Shown here: piece by piece, positions 8,572-17,543 of the stretch | How positions within the stretch are numbered: the first letter of the stretch is position 1 | Layout of the letters: every line of letters begins with the position of its first letter | Assembly (NCBI GenBank): GCA_030024085.1 | Contig: JASEJE010000023.1 | Location: 1 to 48,667, forward strand | Origin: Bacillota bacterium | GTDB lineage: Bacteria > Bacillota > SHA-98 > UBA4971 | Reading direction: 5' to 3' | Length of the DNA stretch: 48,667 nt | Notes under the pieces: model-generated | The model's input: only the letters and a program-made list of their open reading frames with translations | What the model was told of the DNA's origin: nothing | Database searches by the model: none | Made by a program: the position numbers and the translations under genes

Positions 8572-9522
8572 ATGTCCATAAAGAGACGTGATGCCAACGG
8601 ACGAAGCCTGGCGCGGTGGCTCCTCGCGCCCAGCATGGCCCTGATAGCCACGGTGGTCGTCGCCCCACTCCTCTTCGCCCTCTTTCTCAGCTTCCAGGAA
8701 GCGGAGCCGAGGGTGGGCGGGATAAACATGAGGTTCGTCGGGCTTGCCAACTACGCGCACTACTTCGTCAGGTCAGACCTTTTCTGGCCGGCGGTTCGCG
8801 TGACCATCTACTTCACCGCGGTCTCTCTCGCCGTAGAGCTGGTGCTTGGCATCGCCATGGCGCTCGTGCTCAACGAGGAGTTCGCGGGAAGATCGCTCGT
8901 GCGGGCGATCATCTTGCTCCCGTGGGCCGTCCCTACCGTAGTGAACGCACGAATGTGGGAGTGGATATTCGCTGGCTCCAAGTTCGGGGCGCTGAACGGG
9001 CTCATGAAGGTGCTTCACATCTTCCCGCCCACTTACGACCAGGTCTGGCTCGGGTTCGACGTTCCGTTCGCGGGCGTCCCGTTGCTCGGGCCGTTCCTGA
9101 GGTGGATGGGCGTCACGCGGGCGCTCAACATGATCATTCTCGCCGATACGTGGAAGGTCACACCGCTCGTGGTGCTCCTCGTGCTGGCCGGCCTGCAAAC
9201 AATCCCCGACAGCCTTTACGAGGCTGCCACGGTGGACGGCGCCGGCTTCTGGCGCAAGCTTACATACGTCACGCTGCCTCTTCTCAAGCCGGTGCTCCTC
9301 GTGGTGCTGGTGCTTCGCACCATGGAGCTCTTCCGTGTGTTCGACATCATTTACATCATAATGCAGTATTCCATCAGGGTGCTGGGTGTGCTCACATACG
9401 AGGTGGGAATGAAGTTCCTGCACTTCGGGAGCGGCGCGGCGCTGTCGTTCCTTGTGGCGCTGTTCATACTCGGGCTTGCCCTTATATACATTCGGCTGTT
9501 CTATACGGAGGAAGGGTACTGA
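8572..9522 (+). CDS. Sugar ABC transporter permease, MalF type
   Basis: A protein of 316 aa with six hydrophobic segments and the binding-protein-dependent permease motif (EAA loop) DSLYEAATVDGAGFWRKLTYVTLPLLKP at about 215-242. It forms the membrane channel with the next gene and takes substrate from SBP1. ATG 8572 sits about 10 nt after ACGGAGGT; ATG 8568 is out of frame and soon stops. No ATPase gene is nearby, so a shared ATPase (MsmX/UgpC-like) is implied. Confidence 0.92.
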   Translation: MSIKRRDANGRSLARWLLAPSMALIATVVVAPLLFALFLSFQEAEPRVGGINMRFVGLANYAHYFVRSDLFWPAVRVTIYFTAVSLAVELVLGIAMALVLNEEFAGRSLVRAIILLPWAVPTVVNARMWEWIFAGSKFGALNGLMKVLHIFPPTYDQVWLGFDVPFAGVPLLGPFLRWMGVTRALNMIILADTWKVTPLVVLLVLAGLQTIPDSLYEAATVDGAGFWRKLTYVTLPLLKPVLLVVLVLRTMELFRVFDIIYIIMQYSIRVLGVLTYEVGMKFLHFGSGAALSFLVALFILGLALIYIRLFYTEEGY

Positions 9523-9684
9523 GTACAGGTTCATCAATCCACGCGAGTCTACCGGAGCGTCCGGGACCGGCTTTCGCCGGACGGGGTGTCTCTGACCCTC
9601 GACACACAACTTGAAGCAGCGGGGACCGCCTGCGCCTGGAGGCGGCCGGGCGGACCCCGATGGACGAAACCCGGAGGGATCGAT

Positions 9685-10590
9685 GTGAACTCCCCGCGAA
9701 GGAAAGGCAGGATACCGCTGCGGCTGCGGCGCGCCGCGCTCTATCTCGCGGTCGTCGCCATCGTGGTCTGGACTCTCGGGCCCGTCACGTGGCTTGCCAT
9801 CTCGAGCATCACGCCGTACAATGAGCTGATATCCGACCGGGCGACCCACTGGTTTCCTCGACACCCCACCTTCGCCAACTTCCAGGTTATGTTCGACCTT
9901 TCGAGGGAGACCGGCGAGAGGTTCGTGTACGCCATCCGCAACAGCATGATCGTGGCCAGCTCCGTGACGGCGATTTGCCTTGTGGCGGGCACGCTGGCAG
10001 CGTACGCCCTGGCGCGGCTGCCGGTCAGGGGCAAGAAGCCCCTCGTGCTGTCCCTCATGTCCATCAGGATGCTTCCCACCATCGCCCTCGTGATACCTTT
10101 CTTCGTGATCGTGTCGTATATCGACTATGGACTCATGTCCGTCGGATCGTCATTCCATCTGTTCGATACCAAGCTCAACCTGGTGATCCTCTATACCACC
10201 TTCATCCTGGGGTTTGTAATCTGGATAATGCGCGGCTTCTTCCTCACCATCCCGCTGGAGCTCGAGGAGGCCGCCCGCATCGACGGGTGCACCAGGCTCC
10301 AGGCGCTCCGTCACGTCGTGCTCCCCCTTTGCGCGCCGGGCCTCGTTGCCACTGGCATACTCTCGTTCCTGCTTGCCTGGGATGAGTTCCTTCTGGCCCT
10401 CATCTTCACCAGGTCCAACAACGCCATCACTCTGCCGCTTTTCATCGCAGAACTGGGAAGCCAGTACATAACCGCTTACGACCAGATCTCCGCGGCGGGG
10501 GTCATGGCTGCCATTCCCCCGGTGGTCCTGGCGCTTCTCTTCCAGAGGTTCATTGTGCAGGGTCTGACATCAGGAAGCGTGAAGGGGTAA
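9685..10590 (+). CDS. Sugar ABC transporter permease, MalG type
   Basis: A protein of 301 aa with six membrane segments and the EAA loop IPLELEEAARIDGCTRLQAL followed by the RHVVLPLCAPG stretch. It is the partner of the preceding permease. GTG 9685 has GGAGG (9673-9677) 7 nt upstream, and the ATG overlapping it reads straight into a stop. The 162-bp spacer before it holds nothing I recognise. Confidence 0.92.
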   Translation: MNSPRRKGRIPLRLRRAALYLAVVAIVVWTLGPVTWLAISSITPYNELISDRATHWFPRHPTFANFQVMFDLSRETGERFVYAIRNSMIVASSVTAICLVAGTLAAYALARLPVRGKKPLVLSLMSIRMLPTIALVIPFFVIVSYIDYGLMSVGSSFHLFDTKLNLVILYTTFILGFVIWIMRGFFLTIPLELEEAARIDGCTRLQALRHVVLPLCAPGLVATGILSFLLAWDEFLLALIFTRSNNAITLPLFIAELGSQYITAYDQISAAGVMAAIPPVVLALLFQRFIVQGLTSGSVKG

Positions 10591-10848
10591 CGCTGCCCGA
10601 AGCCCGTGCCTGTCACGGCGCCTGCACCTGCGTTCGGGCCCGCGCCCGCGCTCGTGGCCGGGGTCGCGCACGTGCCCGCGCTTTACGTTTGGGCGTTTGG
10701 TGCGGCCCCCGACCGAGGGTCTAGAGCGCGGGACGCCCGTGTATCCTTCACTGGTTCGCTGAAGGACTTTCGCCACTCCGTGAAGAATTATGTCATATCC
10801 TCCGGCGCATCTGCGCGCACCCGCGGCGGGCGCGCCCCGGAAAGGAGC

Positions 10849-12114
10849 ATGGGCGCGTTGGGAGAAGTCTCGCTGCTGAGAACCGGGCCGGTTCACAAGG
10901 GCAACCAGAAGCTCGTGAAGAGCATCAACCGCAACATCGTGCTGAACATCGTCAGGCAGCACGGGCCCATTTCGCGCGCCGACGCCGCCAGGATGAGCCA
11001 GCTCTACCCGGCCACGGTGTCGTCCATCGTGAACGACCTCATCGACGAGGGGTTCGTACGCGAGGTAGGGCTGGGCGACTCTACCGGCGGCAGGCAGCCT
11101 GTGATGCTCGAACTGAACCGCGGGGTATACGCGGCCTGCGGCGCCTCGATAGAGGTGGGGCGGTTGCGGGTGTGCCTCACAGACCTCGACGCCCGGGTCC
11201 TCGCCAGGGCAGAGCGTCCCCTCTTGTGGCAGGAGGGCCCGCGCAAGAGCCTTCCCGCCATCGTCTCCGCTGTACGCGAGATCATCGAGTCCGGCCGCGT
11301 TCCGTGTGAGAAGGTCCTCGGCGTCGGTGTGGTTTACCCGGGCCCCGTTGATACGGCGACCGGGACGATCCAGGCGTCGCCGCACATGCCCGGATGGGGC
11401 GGGTTTTCCCTCAAGGCGGCCCTGGAAGACGAACTCGGCCACGAGGTGGTCATGGACAACGACGCGAACGCCGCTGCCTGGGGTGAGAAATGGTTCGGCG
11501 CCGCGCGGGGCAGGTCCAGCTTTCTCTATGTCATGGCCGACTACGGACTCGGCGGCGGGATAATCATAGACGACAGGCTCTACCGTGGCAGGAACGACGG
11601 CGCCGGTGAGATCGGCCACATGACCGTGGACATCGATGGCCCGCAGTGCAAGTGCGGCAACTTCGGGTGCCTCGACGTCATGGCGTCGGGCACCGCCATC
11701 GCCCGGAAGATGATAAGCGATATCAAGCGGGGCGCCGAGACGTTATGCAGGGACCTCGTGGGAGGGGACGTCGAATCCATCACCATGGACATCGTGCTCG
11801 AGGCCGCGGCGATGGGAGACTCCCATGCACGGGCGATAGTCGAGGAGAGCGGGCGCTATGTCGGCATCGGCCTTGCGAACCTGGTGAACTGCTTCAACCC
11901 CGAACTCATCGTCCTCGGGGGGCAGCTTGCCCTTCGGAGCAACCTGTTTTTCACAAGCGCCAGGGAGACCGCGAGGCGCCGCGCCTGGCCCGTGCTGGGC
12001 AAGGACCTCGACGTCGTTCTCTCTGCGCTCGGCCACGACGCCTGTGTCATCGGTGCGACGAGCCTTGTGCTGACGAGGGTATTCGAGTCGCCGAGCATCA
12101 GGGCGTACGCCTGA
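10849..12114 (+). CDS. ROK-family transcriptional repressor (ROK1)
   Basis: A NagC/XylR-type regulator of about 421 aa. The N-terminal winged helix-turn-helix (about 20-75: NIVRQHGPISRADAARMSQL) is followed by a sugar-kinase-like ROK fold: VGVVYPGPVD, DNDANAAAWGE, a GGG glycine loop in YGLGGGIIID, and the zinc site GEIGHM...CKCGNFGC. It probably represses the preceding transporter operon until a sugar ligand binds. ATG 10849 is only about 2 nt from AAAGGAG (10841-10847), so TTG 10858 is a credible alternative. The longer in-frame extension upstream is compositionally non-coding. Confidence 0.9.
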   Translation: MGALGEVSLLRTGPVHKGNQKLVKSINRNIVLNIVRQHGPISRADAARMSQLYPATVSSIVNDLIDEGFVREVGLGDSTGGRQPVMLELNRGVYAACGASIEVGRLRVCLTDLDARVLARAERPLLWQEGPRKSLPAIVSAVREIIESGRVPCEKVLGVGVVYPGPVDTATGTIQASPHMPGWGGFSLKAALEDELGHEVVMDNDANAAAWGEKWFGAARGRSSFLYVMADYGLGGGIIIDDRLYRGRNDGAGEIGHMTVDIDGPQCKCGNFGCLDVMASGTAIARKMISDIKRGAETLCRDLVGGDVESITMDIVLEAAAMGDSHARAIVEESGRYVGIGLANLVNCFNPELIVLGGQLALRSNLFFTSARETARRRAWPVLGKDLDVVLSALGHDACVIGATSLVLTRVFESPSIRAYA

Positions 12115-12208
12115 AGGCGCGTGCAGCGGGGAACGGTGGCGTTCCGTCGAGACAATGACCCGGAGTCTAGCGCGGAGAGACGCTGCGAGATCGGCGGTCG
12201 CCCCCGAG

Positions 12209-12417
12209 CCAAGTAGACCGCCGGAAATCCGTGCTGCTTTTCAGCGTGCAGGGGATCTCCAGGGTTGCCGGTGTTACACTCCGGGGACGGCGCGCTCGCG
12301 GCGCGCCTCGTTCGAATTCGGCGCACGGGCCAGCCGAATTCTCGACGCCCCGTCGTGCAAGCACCGGCAACCCTGACACGCTCAAGAAAAGTGACGAAAA
12401 CCTACGGCGCCATACTT
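12209..12417 (-). repeat. Interspersed palindromic repeat R4
   Basis: The ends are CCAAGTA (12209-12215) and TACTTGG (12411-12417). Inner arms are GTTGCCGGTGTTACAC and GTGCAAGCACCGGCAAC. Hairpin 1 is GAATTCGGC / GCCGAATTC (12314-12322 / 12333-12341), a fully paired variant of the T-A version in R7. Hairpin 2 is GGCGCGC/GCGCGCC. It lies between ROK1 and SBP2, in opposite orientation to most copies. Confidence 0.9.
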
Positions 12418-12456
12418 GGTGCTCGGCGCTGCAGGACCAGAGGGGAGGGGGGCCCG

Positions 12457-13842
12457 TTGGCAATCCCGCGTCCAGGCCATCCTGTCAGGAGTCGCTGTGT
12501 CCGCGCGAGCGCTCTTGCGCGAGGCGACGCTGGCGTTGCTGACGCAGGTCCCGCCCGCGCCCTCGCCCTCGCTTTCGTCCCCGCCTTCGCTTGCGCGTGC
12601 GTCGCCATCCTCTTCGTCGTTTGCGGCGCGGTGTGGTCCGTCTCTGCCGGAGCCGGTCCCGAGGTCAGGCTGAACGTGATCTACATGGCCCAGGCGGGCT
12701 ATCAGCCTGACGAGTTCGAGGAGATGACCCGGGAGTTCGCGAGGGAGTCAGGGATCGACGTCGCTCTCAACTTCGTGCGCTACGACGAGGAGTATCAGAA
12801 GATCGTGACATCCGCCACGTCCCCCGTGGCCACATACGACGTGGTGCTTGTCGACCTCATCTGGGTCGCGGAGTTCGCCGAGAAGGGCTACGTCGTTCCG
12901 CTCGATCGGGGCCTTGCCGCAAAGGTGAGGCAGGGTATCTCCCCCGAGATCCTCAGCGCCTTCGAGCACCGTGGCCGAATCTGGGCCATGCCTTTCCTCG
13001 CCAACTTCCATTTTCTTTTCTACAATGAGGACATGCTGAAAAGAGCGGGGTTCGATGCGCCTCCTGGGACCATCGAGGAGATGGAGGTCCAGATGCGCGC
13101 GATGAAGCGCAAAGGGGTAGTCGAGTACCCCATGATCGCCTCGTGGAACCAGAAGGAGGGCCTCGTCTGCGAATACGTGTGGCTCGTCGGAGCATATGGC
13201 GGCGGCATCTTCGACTCCGGCGGCGATCCCATCTTCAACCACGGTCCGGGGGTTGCCGCGCTGGAGACGATGACGAGGTGGGTGCGGGACGGCCTCGTAA
13301 ACCCGCTTGCTCTCACCGCGGACGAACTCGTGGCAAAAGACGTCTTCATCGCTGGAAAGGCGGCCTTTGCACCCAACTGGACGTTTCTCTCCGGGTTTAT
13401 GAGCGACCCAGCCGTTTCGCGCGTCGCCAGCCATGCAAGGATGGGCCTACTGCCCGTGGCGCAGGCCGTGCGCGACGAGACCGGCCGGGTTTCGTCGTCG
13501 GTCAGCGGCTTCCAGGGCCTCGCAGTGATGGCCAACTCCTCCCACAAGCCGGAAGCATGGAGGTACGTGGAGTTCATGGCCAGCCCCGAGGTGCAGGGCC
13601 GCTGCCTCCAGGAGGTGCCTGTGTGGACCTCCCTTCAGATGAGTCGTGAGGCCTGCGCGAAGGACCCGTGGCTCGACGTCAAGCTGGAGCAGATGCGGTG
13701 GCTGCGCCACCGCCCCAAGCTCGTGAGATACCAGGAGATCTCCGCGATCATGCAGAGGTTCATCCACGCCGCGCTCGAGGGAGCCATGTCGCCGCAGGAG
13801 GCCCTGGACGTGGCCGTGGAGAGAATACGCAGCCTGCCCTAA
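12457..13842 (+). CDS. Second sugar-binding protein (SBP2), paralog of SBP1
   Basis: About 461 aa. From the mature start RLNVIYMAQAGYQPDEFEEM onward it aligns with SBP1 almost without gaps (shared WAMPFLANF, SWNQKEGLVCEYVWL, PVATYDVVLVDLIW, SVSGFQG). A hydrophobic stretch (about 36-60) is a likely signal sequence or anchor, with an unusually long basic N-region. TTG 12457 is inferred: AGGGGAGGGG (12441-12450) lies 6 nt before it, and in-frame sequence further up is repeat R4. No permease follows; instead a chemoreceptor starts 23 bp downstream, so SBP2 may feed a sensor rather than a transporter. The stop TAA is followed by GTGCGGGTTC, a repeat-end sequence. Confidence 0.82.
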   Translation: MAIPRPGHPVRSRCVRASALARGDAGVADAGPARALALAFVPAFACACVAILFVVCGAVWSVSAGAGPEVRLNVIYMAQAGYQPDEFEEMTREFARESGIDVALNFVRYDEEYQKIVTSATSPVATYDVVLVDLIWVAEFAEKGYVVPLDRGLAAKVRQGISPEILSAFEHRGRIWAMPFLANFHFLFYNEDMLKRAGFDAPPGTIEEMEVQMRAMKRKGVVEYPMIASWNQKEGLVCEYVWLVGAYGGGIFDSGGDPIFNHGPGVAALETMTRWVRDGLVNPLALTADELVAKDVFIAGKAAFAPNWTFLSGFMSDPAVSRVASHARMGLLPVAQAVRDETGRVSSSVSGFQGLAVMANSSHKPEAWRYVEFMASPEVQGRCLQEVPVWTSLQMSREACAKDPWLDVKLEQMRWLRHRPKLVRYQEISAIMQRFIHAALEGAMSPQEALDVAVERIRSLP

Positions 13843-13852
13843 GTGCGGGTTC
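13840..13852 (+). repeat. Solo repeat terminus at SBP2 stop codon
   Basis: TAAGTGCGGGTTC matches the outer end of R3 (reverse complement of GAACCCGCACTTG) and begins in the stop codon. No inner arm follows, so it is a lone end or a chance match. Confidence 0.4.
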
Positions 13853-13865
13853 GGGAGGGTGTCGG

Positions 13866-15521
13866 GTGGGCGTTCGTCGGGGGAAAGCCGGTATGCGGGT
13901 AACGGAGCGGGTGCGCCTTGGCTTCGCCGCGATCGTCTGGTCCACGTTTGTCCTGAGCTTGCTCACTTTCTACGCGATATCGCACCTCACTGCGATTCTT
14001 CATCGGATCAACACGTGCGACGTCCCAGCTATCCAGCTCAGCGGGGAGATCTCCAAGAAGATATACCAGACCACGGGAAACGTCTACCTCACGATCGCCG
14101 GTGGCGGCAAGGTCGCCCGGCCCGAGGACCAGCTGAACGAGGTGAAGATGCTGCTGGGCAGCCTCGAGGAGATCCTCCGGCGACACCCTGGCCCGGATGT
14201 CCACGCCATCCTGCCGATGCTCGACGACATCAGCGACGCAGCGGGAGAGTACACGAGCGTGCTCGTGAGCCTGCAAGCGGAGGCGGACCCGGAGAAGATG
14301 TATCTTCTGCTGCGGGCGCTGTCCGGCAAGGGCGAATGGCTCATCAGCCGGTCAGAGCACATGCAGCTCCGGATATGGGAACAGATAGGGCCCCGGATGG
14401 CGCGCACCGAGCGCCTCTCCACGCTCCTCAAGGTGGGGGTGGCTCTTGCCTTCGCCTTCGCGTTCGTGTTCGGGCTTTGCGTGTCCGGCATCATCACGGG
14501 AACCCTCGCCGACGTCTCGCACGGCATTCGCAAGGCGGCTGAGGCCGCGCACGGGGAAAGCGAGAGGTCTGCACGCCTGTCGGCCGGCATGAGGGCATCG
14601 GCGGGCAGAACTCAGGCTGCGCTCGAGGCCGTGCTGCGGGCCTTCCACGGCGCTGTCGAGACGAGCAAGGTCTCGAGCGAAGCGTCGCAGAGGATAGCCG
14701 CGACGATGGAGGACGGCGCGGATGCCGCCCGGATGCTTGCCGACCGAACACAGGTCACGGCGAGGGCCGCCGGTAAGACGAGGTCTACCGTCTCGTCCCT
14801 CGGCCGCAGGCTCGTCCTGGCGAGCGCGGTGATACGCGAGACCATCCTCATGGTTGACTGTAACGTGAAGACGGCCATGGAAGCGAGCTGTCACGTCGAC
14901 GCGCTTCAGGAGCAGATGGACCGCATCGACGCGGTGCTGCAGGGGATCACGAACATCGCGGACCAGACGGGGCTCATCGCTCTCGACGCCCGGATAGCGT
15001 CGGCTCGGTCGGGGGAGGGGGGACGCGACTTCGGGAGGGTCGCCCAGGAGATCGGGAGCCTTGCCGAGATGAGCGCGAGCGCGGTGGAAGAGGTCAAGAT
15101 GCTGATGGAGGGCATCAAAGCATCCACCCTTGATGTGGTGAAGTCGCTTGGCGCGTCGGTGGAACGCGTGCGGGGTCTCTCACGCCAATCCTCCCGCGTG
15201 GAAGAGGTCTTCAGGGCGATACAGGGGTCATTCGACGAGATCCTGGGCCTCATGGACGAGGTGGAGGACGCGGCGGGCAAGGGCGCCGGCGAGGCCAGGC
15301 TGGTTCAGGAGGCCATGGCGGAGATCCTCGAGTCGGCCCGGCAGGTGGCGGCGCAGGCCGGGGAGCTTGCCGGAGAGATGCAGGCTCTCGCCGAGAGCGC
15401 CCAGGAAGCCATAGGTGCCAGCGAGACGCTGGTGGAGGGAATCGCAGGGCAGGCGAGGTCCGCGGAGGAGCAGTCGCGCCTGGCGGGAGAGGTGATCAAG
15501 GAGATCGAGACGCTCGCCTGA
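13866..15521 (+). CDS. Methyl-accepting chemotaxis-like receptor with atypical signalling tip
   Basis: A protein of 551 aa. TM1 is at about 20-42, an external helical region at about 43-180 (TGNVYLTIAG..LEEILRRHPG), TM2 at about 187-210 (VGVALAFAFAFVFGLCVSG), then a long cytoplasmic coiled coil. The hairpin tip reads ITNIADQTGLIALDARIASA, where typical receptors have IAxQTNLLALNAAIEAARAGE: the Asn of QTN, the NAA and the Glu of IEAAR are changed. It could therefore be a divergent receptor or a signalling scaffold. GTG 13866 has GGAGG (13854-13858) 7 nt away; ATG 13893 is the alternative. It is coupled to SBP2. Confidence 0.82.
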   Translation: MGVRRGKAGMRVTERVRLGFAAIVWSTFVLSLLTFYAISHLTAILHRINTCDVPAIQLSGEISKKIYQTTGNVYLTIAGGGKVARPEDQLNEVKMLLGSLEEILRRHPGPDVHAILPMLDDISDAAGEYTSVLVSLQAEADPEKMYLLLRALSGKGEWLISRSEHMQLRIWEQIGPRMARTERLSTLLKVGVALAFAFAFVFGLCVSGIITGTLADVSHGIRKAAEAAHGESERSARLSAGMRASAGRTQAALEAVLRAFHGAVETSKVSSEASQRIAATMEDGADAARMLADRTQVTARAAGKTRSTVSSLGRRLVLASAVIRETILMVDCNVKTAMEASCHVDALQEQMDRIDAVLQGITNIADQTGLIALDARIASARSGEGGRDFGRVAQEIGSLAEMSASAVEEVKMLMEGIKASTLDVVKSLGASVERVRGLSRQSSRVEEVFRAIQGSFDEILGLMDEVEDAAGKGAGEARLVQEAMAEILESARQVAAQAGELAGEMQALAESAQEAIGASETLVEGIAGQARSAEEQSRLAGEVIKEIETLA

Positions 15522-15544
15522 GGGCCGAGCGTGACTTCAAGCGT

Positions 15545-15560
15545 TGTGATCGGTGTCACA
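15545..15560. promoter_or_regulatory. CRP/FNR-type palindrome
   Basis: TGTGA-TCGGTG-TCACA is an exact match to the classical TGTGA-N6-TCACA consensus. It lies 83 bp upstream of the secreted-protein ATG and about 22 bp before a -10-like TAGAAT (15582-15587), a position suited to activation. Which CRP/FNR-family protein binds is unknown. Confidence 0.6.
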
Positions 15561-15627
15561 TCACAAGGCCGTTCCCGGGGCTAGAATGTAAAGCAGAAAG
15601 AGACCTGCAACGGCCGAAGGAGGGATT

Positions 15628-16509
15628 ATGATGACGCTCTTCAAGAGGACTATTGTGGCGCTTGTGGTGGCTGCTTTGATGCTGGGCGGGACGGCGTATG
15701 CCGTCGATCCCACCAATCCCGATGACGAATGCGTTGCGTCGAGTGCGTTCATCGCCAACATCATCGCGGGGTTCCCCGAGCTTTCGCTCACGGTTGAACA
15801 GGTCCAGGCGCTGCGTGACGCAGGCTACGGCTGGGGTGAAATCGTGATCGCGTGCAGCATCGCTGTGAACTCCGGCCAGACCCTGGACGGCGTGATGGCG
15901 CTTGCGACCGATGGCGCCGGCTGGGGCGAGGTCGCGACAGAACTGGGGGTCGAGACACGGGCGTTCGGACAGTATGTTCGGGAGATCATCGGCAGGGGCG
16001 GCGCGAAGGTGAGGGCGCGGCACGGTCGCAAGGATGTCGATGACGCGGCGGCCATGGACATGGCGCAGGGCAGGTTCGGCCTCGATGACGAGGATGTCCA
16101 GGCGATGGCCGCCATGGGCCTCGACGGGCAGGACGTCCTCTGCGCGGTGAGCGTTGCCGCGGCTTCGGGTGATGCTTCGAAGGTTCGGTTGGCCCTGGAA
16201 CTCCGCGTGAAGGCTCAGAGCTGGCTTCGGATCGCCGAGGCGGCTGCGGTCGGCAAGGACGGGATCGTGGAGAAAGGTGTAGCGATACGAAACCGTATCG
16301 AGTTCAGGAAGGCGCTCGAGGAACAGATAAAGGCACAGGTCAGGTCCCAAAAAGAGGCCCACAAGGACGAGGACAAGGGCAAGCCTGAGGACCCGGGGAA
16401 AGGCAGCGGAAACGGCTCCGGGGATAGCGGAGGAGGAGCAGGCGATTCCGGCGGCCAGCGTCAGGGCTTGTCCCACGGCAACGGCCATGGCGGTGGGAGC
16501 GGCAAGTAA
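15628..16509 (+). CDS. Secreted protein with internal duplication and Gly-rich tail
   Basis: A protein of 293 aa of unrecognised family. Residues 1-25 are a clear signal peptide with the AYA cleavage site. The body has two related segments of about 45 residues (EQVQALRDAGYGWGEIVIAC near 57 and EDVQAMAAMGLDGQDVLCAV near 156), followed by a Lys/Glu-rich helix and a Gly/Ser/Asn-rich tail (GSGNGSGDSGGGAGDSGG). AAGGAGGG (15617-15624) is very close to ATG 15628, so ATG 15631 may be the true start. A CRP-type palindrome and TAGAAT box lie upstream, so it is probably its own transcription unit. Confidence 0.7.
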   Translation: MMTLFKRTIVALVVAALMLGGTAYAVDPTNPDDECVASSAFIANIIAGFPELSLTVEQVQALRDAGYGWGEIVIACSIAVNSGQTLDGVMALATDGAGWGEVATELGVETRAFGQYVREIIGRGGAKVRARHGRKDVDDAAAMDMAQGRFGLDDEDVQAMAAMGLDGQDVLCAVSVAAASGDASKVRLALELRVKAQSWLRIAEAAAVGKDGIVEKGVAIRNRIEFRKALEEQIKAQVRSQKEAHKDEDKGKPEDPGKGSGNGSGDSGGGAGDSGGQRQGLSHGNGHGGGSGK

Positions 16510-16575
16510 GCCCACGACTCCGTCGGGCCGTATACCACGCCCCGGCTCCGCGCGATGCGAGCCGGGGCACTTCCC

Positions 16576-16778
16576 TAAGTATGGCGCCATAAGTTTGCGC
16601 CACTTCTCCTGACGGTGTTGGGGTTGCCGGTGCTTGCTAGGGCGGGGCGCCTGGAATCTGGCTAGCCTTGAGCGCCAAATTCGAACGAGGCGCGCCGCAA
16701 GCGCGCTGTCCCGGGAGGGCAACACCGACAACTCGGAAGCTTCTCCCAAACCGGCATGGATTTCTGAACTCACACTTA
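16576..16778 (+). repeat. Interspersed palindromic repeat R5
   Basis: Starts TAAGTATGGCGCCATAAG; a 62-bp module runs from TA 16576 to TA 16638 (CTTGC-TA-GGGCGGGG). Then comes the core with hairpin 1 (GAATCTGGC / GCCAAATTC, one mismatch) and an outer right arm ending TCTGAACTCACACTTA. The terminal TTA (16776-16778) is the stop codon (TAA) of the broken - strand gene. Confidence 0.88.
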
Positions 16779-17543
16779 GGCGGTGTCCTGCTCCAGGATT
16801 CGCCCGGCAAAGAGAAGCCCGCTTGCGAGTTGCACGCGGACGAGATCGCGGATGGGCACCACGCGGTAGTTGAGGTCGGCCTCGAGGGCGCTGCACTCGC
16901 GCGACAGCTTCTCATCGAGCGCGAGCTCGATGGCGCTGAGGGTGCGCGACCTCTCGGGGTCGGACGAGCACGCAAGCTCCTCGCGGCACAGCCGCCATAG
17001 CATCCCCACCGAGAGCTGGTTATAGAACTTGCGCACTGCGAGGCTGTCGAAGGCCTCGGCGCCGGTGGCGGGGCGAAGGAGGTCTTCCGATGTCGTGGCC
17101 CACTTCCGCTCGGCCTCAAGGGCGGCGGGGATATGTTTGAGGTTGTCCTCCGCCGCCCGATATGACGGAGGCGGGATCCTTGTCCGCATGCTTCGCGTAA
17201 TAGTCGTACGTGTCCTTGACGCCGAAAAGACCGTAGATGGCCTCGTCGAACTTCGTGCAGTAGGGAACCTCGGGCTCCCCGAGGGAGAGCGGGATGCCGC
17301 GTAGCCTGGCGATCCTGTGAAGCTCGCCGTGGAGCTCCGGCACGGCATGAGTGATGTACCAGTAGGCCCCGCCGAAACCCGCGTTGTGCAGGGACTACAG
17401 GGATGCTGGCTTCTCGCTGTCGATGACCTTCATGGGGCACCTGGTCTCGGGCAGCGGCCTTGAAAAGTGGAGCGTCTTGTGGTCTATCGGGAACGTCCAC
17501 TCGACCTGCCGTCATTCTGGAAATCCGCAGTACAGCCGGGCAT
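16776..17543 (-). pseudogene. Broken gene on the - strand, family not recognised
   Basis: An ATG at 17543-17541 preceded by AAGGAGG opens MPGCTADFQNDG, but the frame then shifts. The homologous-looking text continues in another frame as VEWTFPIDHKTLHFSRPLPE, meets an in-frame TAG at 17397-17395, resumes as SLHNAGFGGAYWYITHAVPE through GVKDTYDYYAKHADKDPAS, then shifts again near 17160 to RAAEDNLKHIPAALEAERKW and ends ...LFAGRILEQDTA at TAA 16778-16776. The three pieces together would make about 250 aa of ordinary composition. At least two frameshifts and one stop suggest decay; sequencing errors are an alternative. No function assigned. Confidence 0.65.

Noticed and set aside
12265-12456. N-terminal extension of SBP2 into repeat R4
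   Set aside because: The extension is translated repeat sequence and has no ribosome site; TTG 12457 is better supported.
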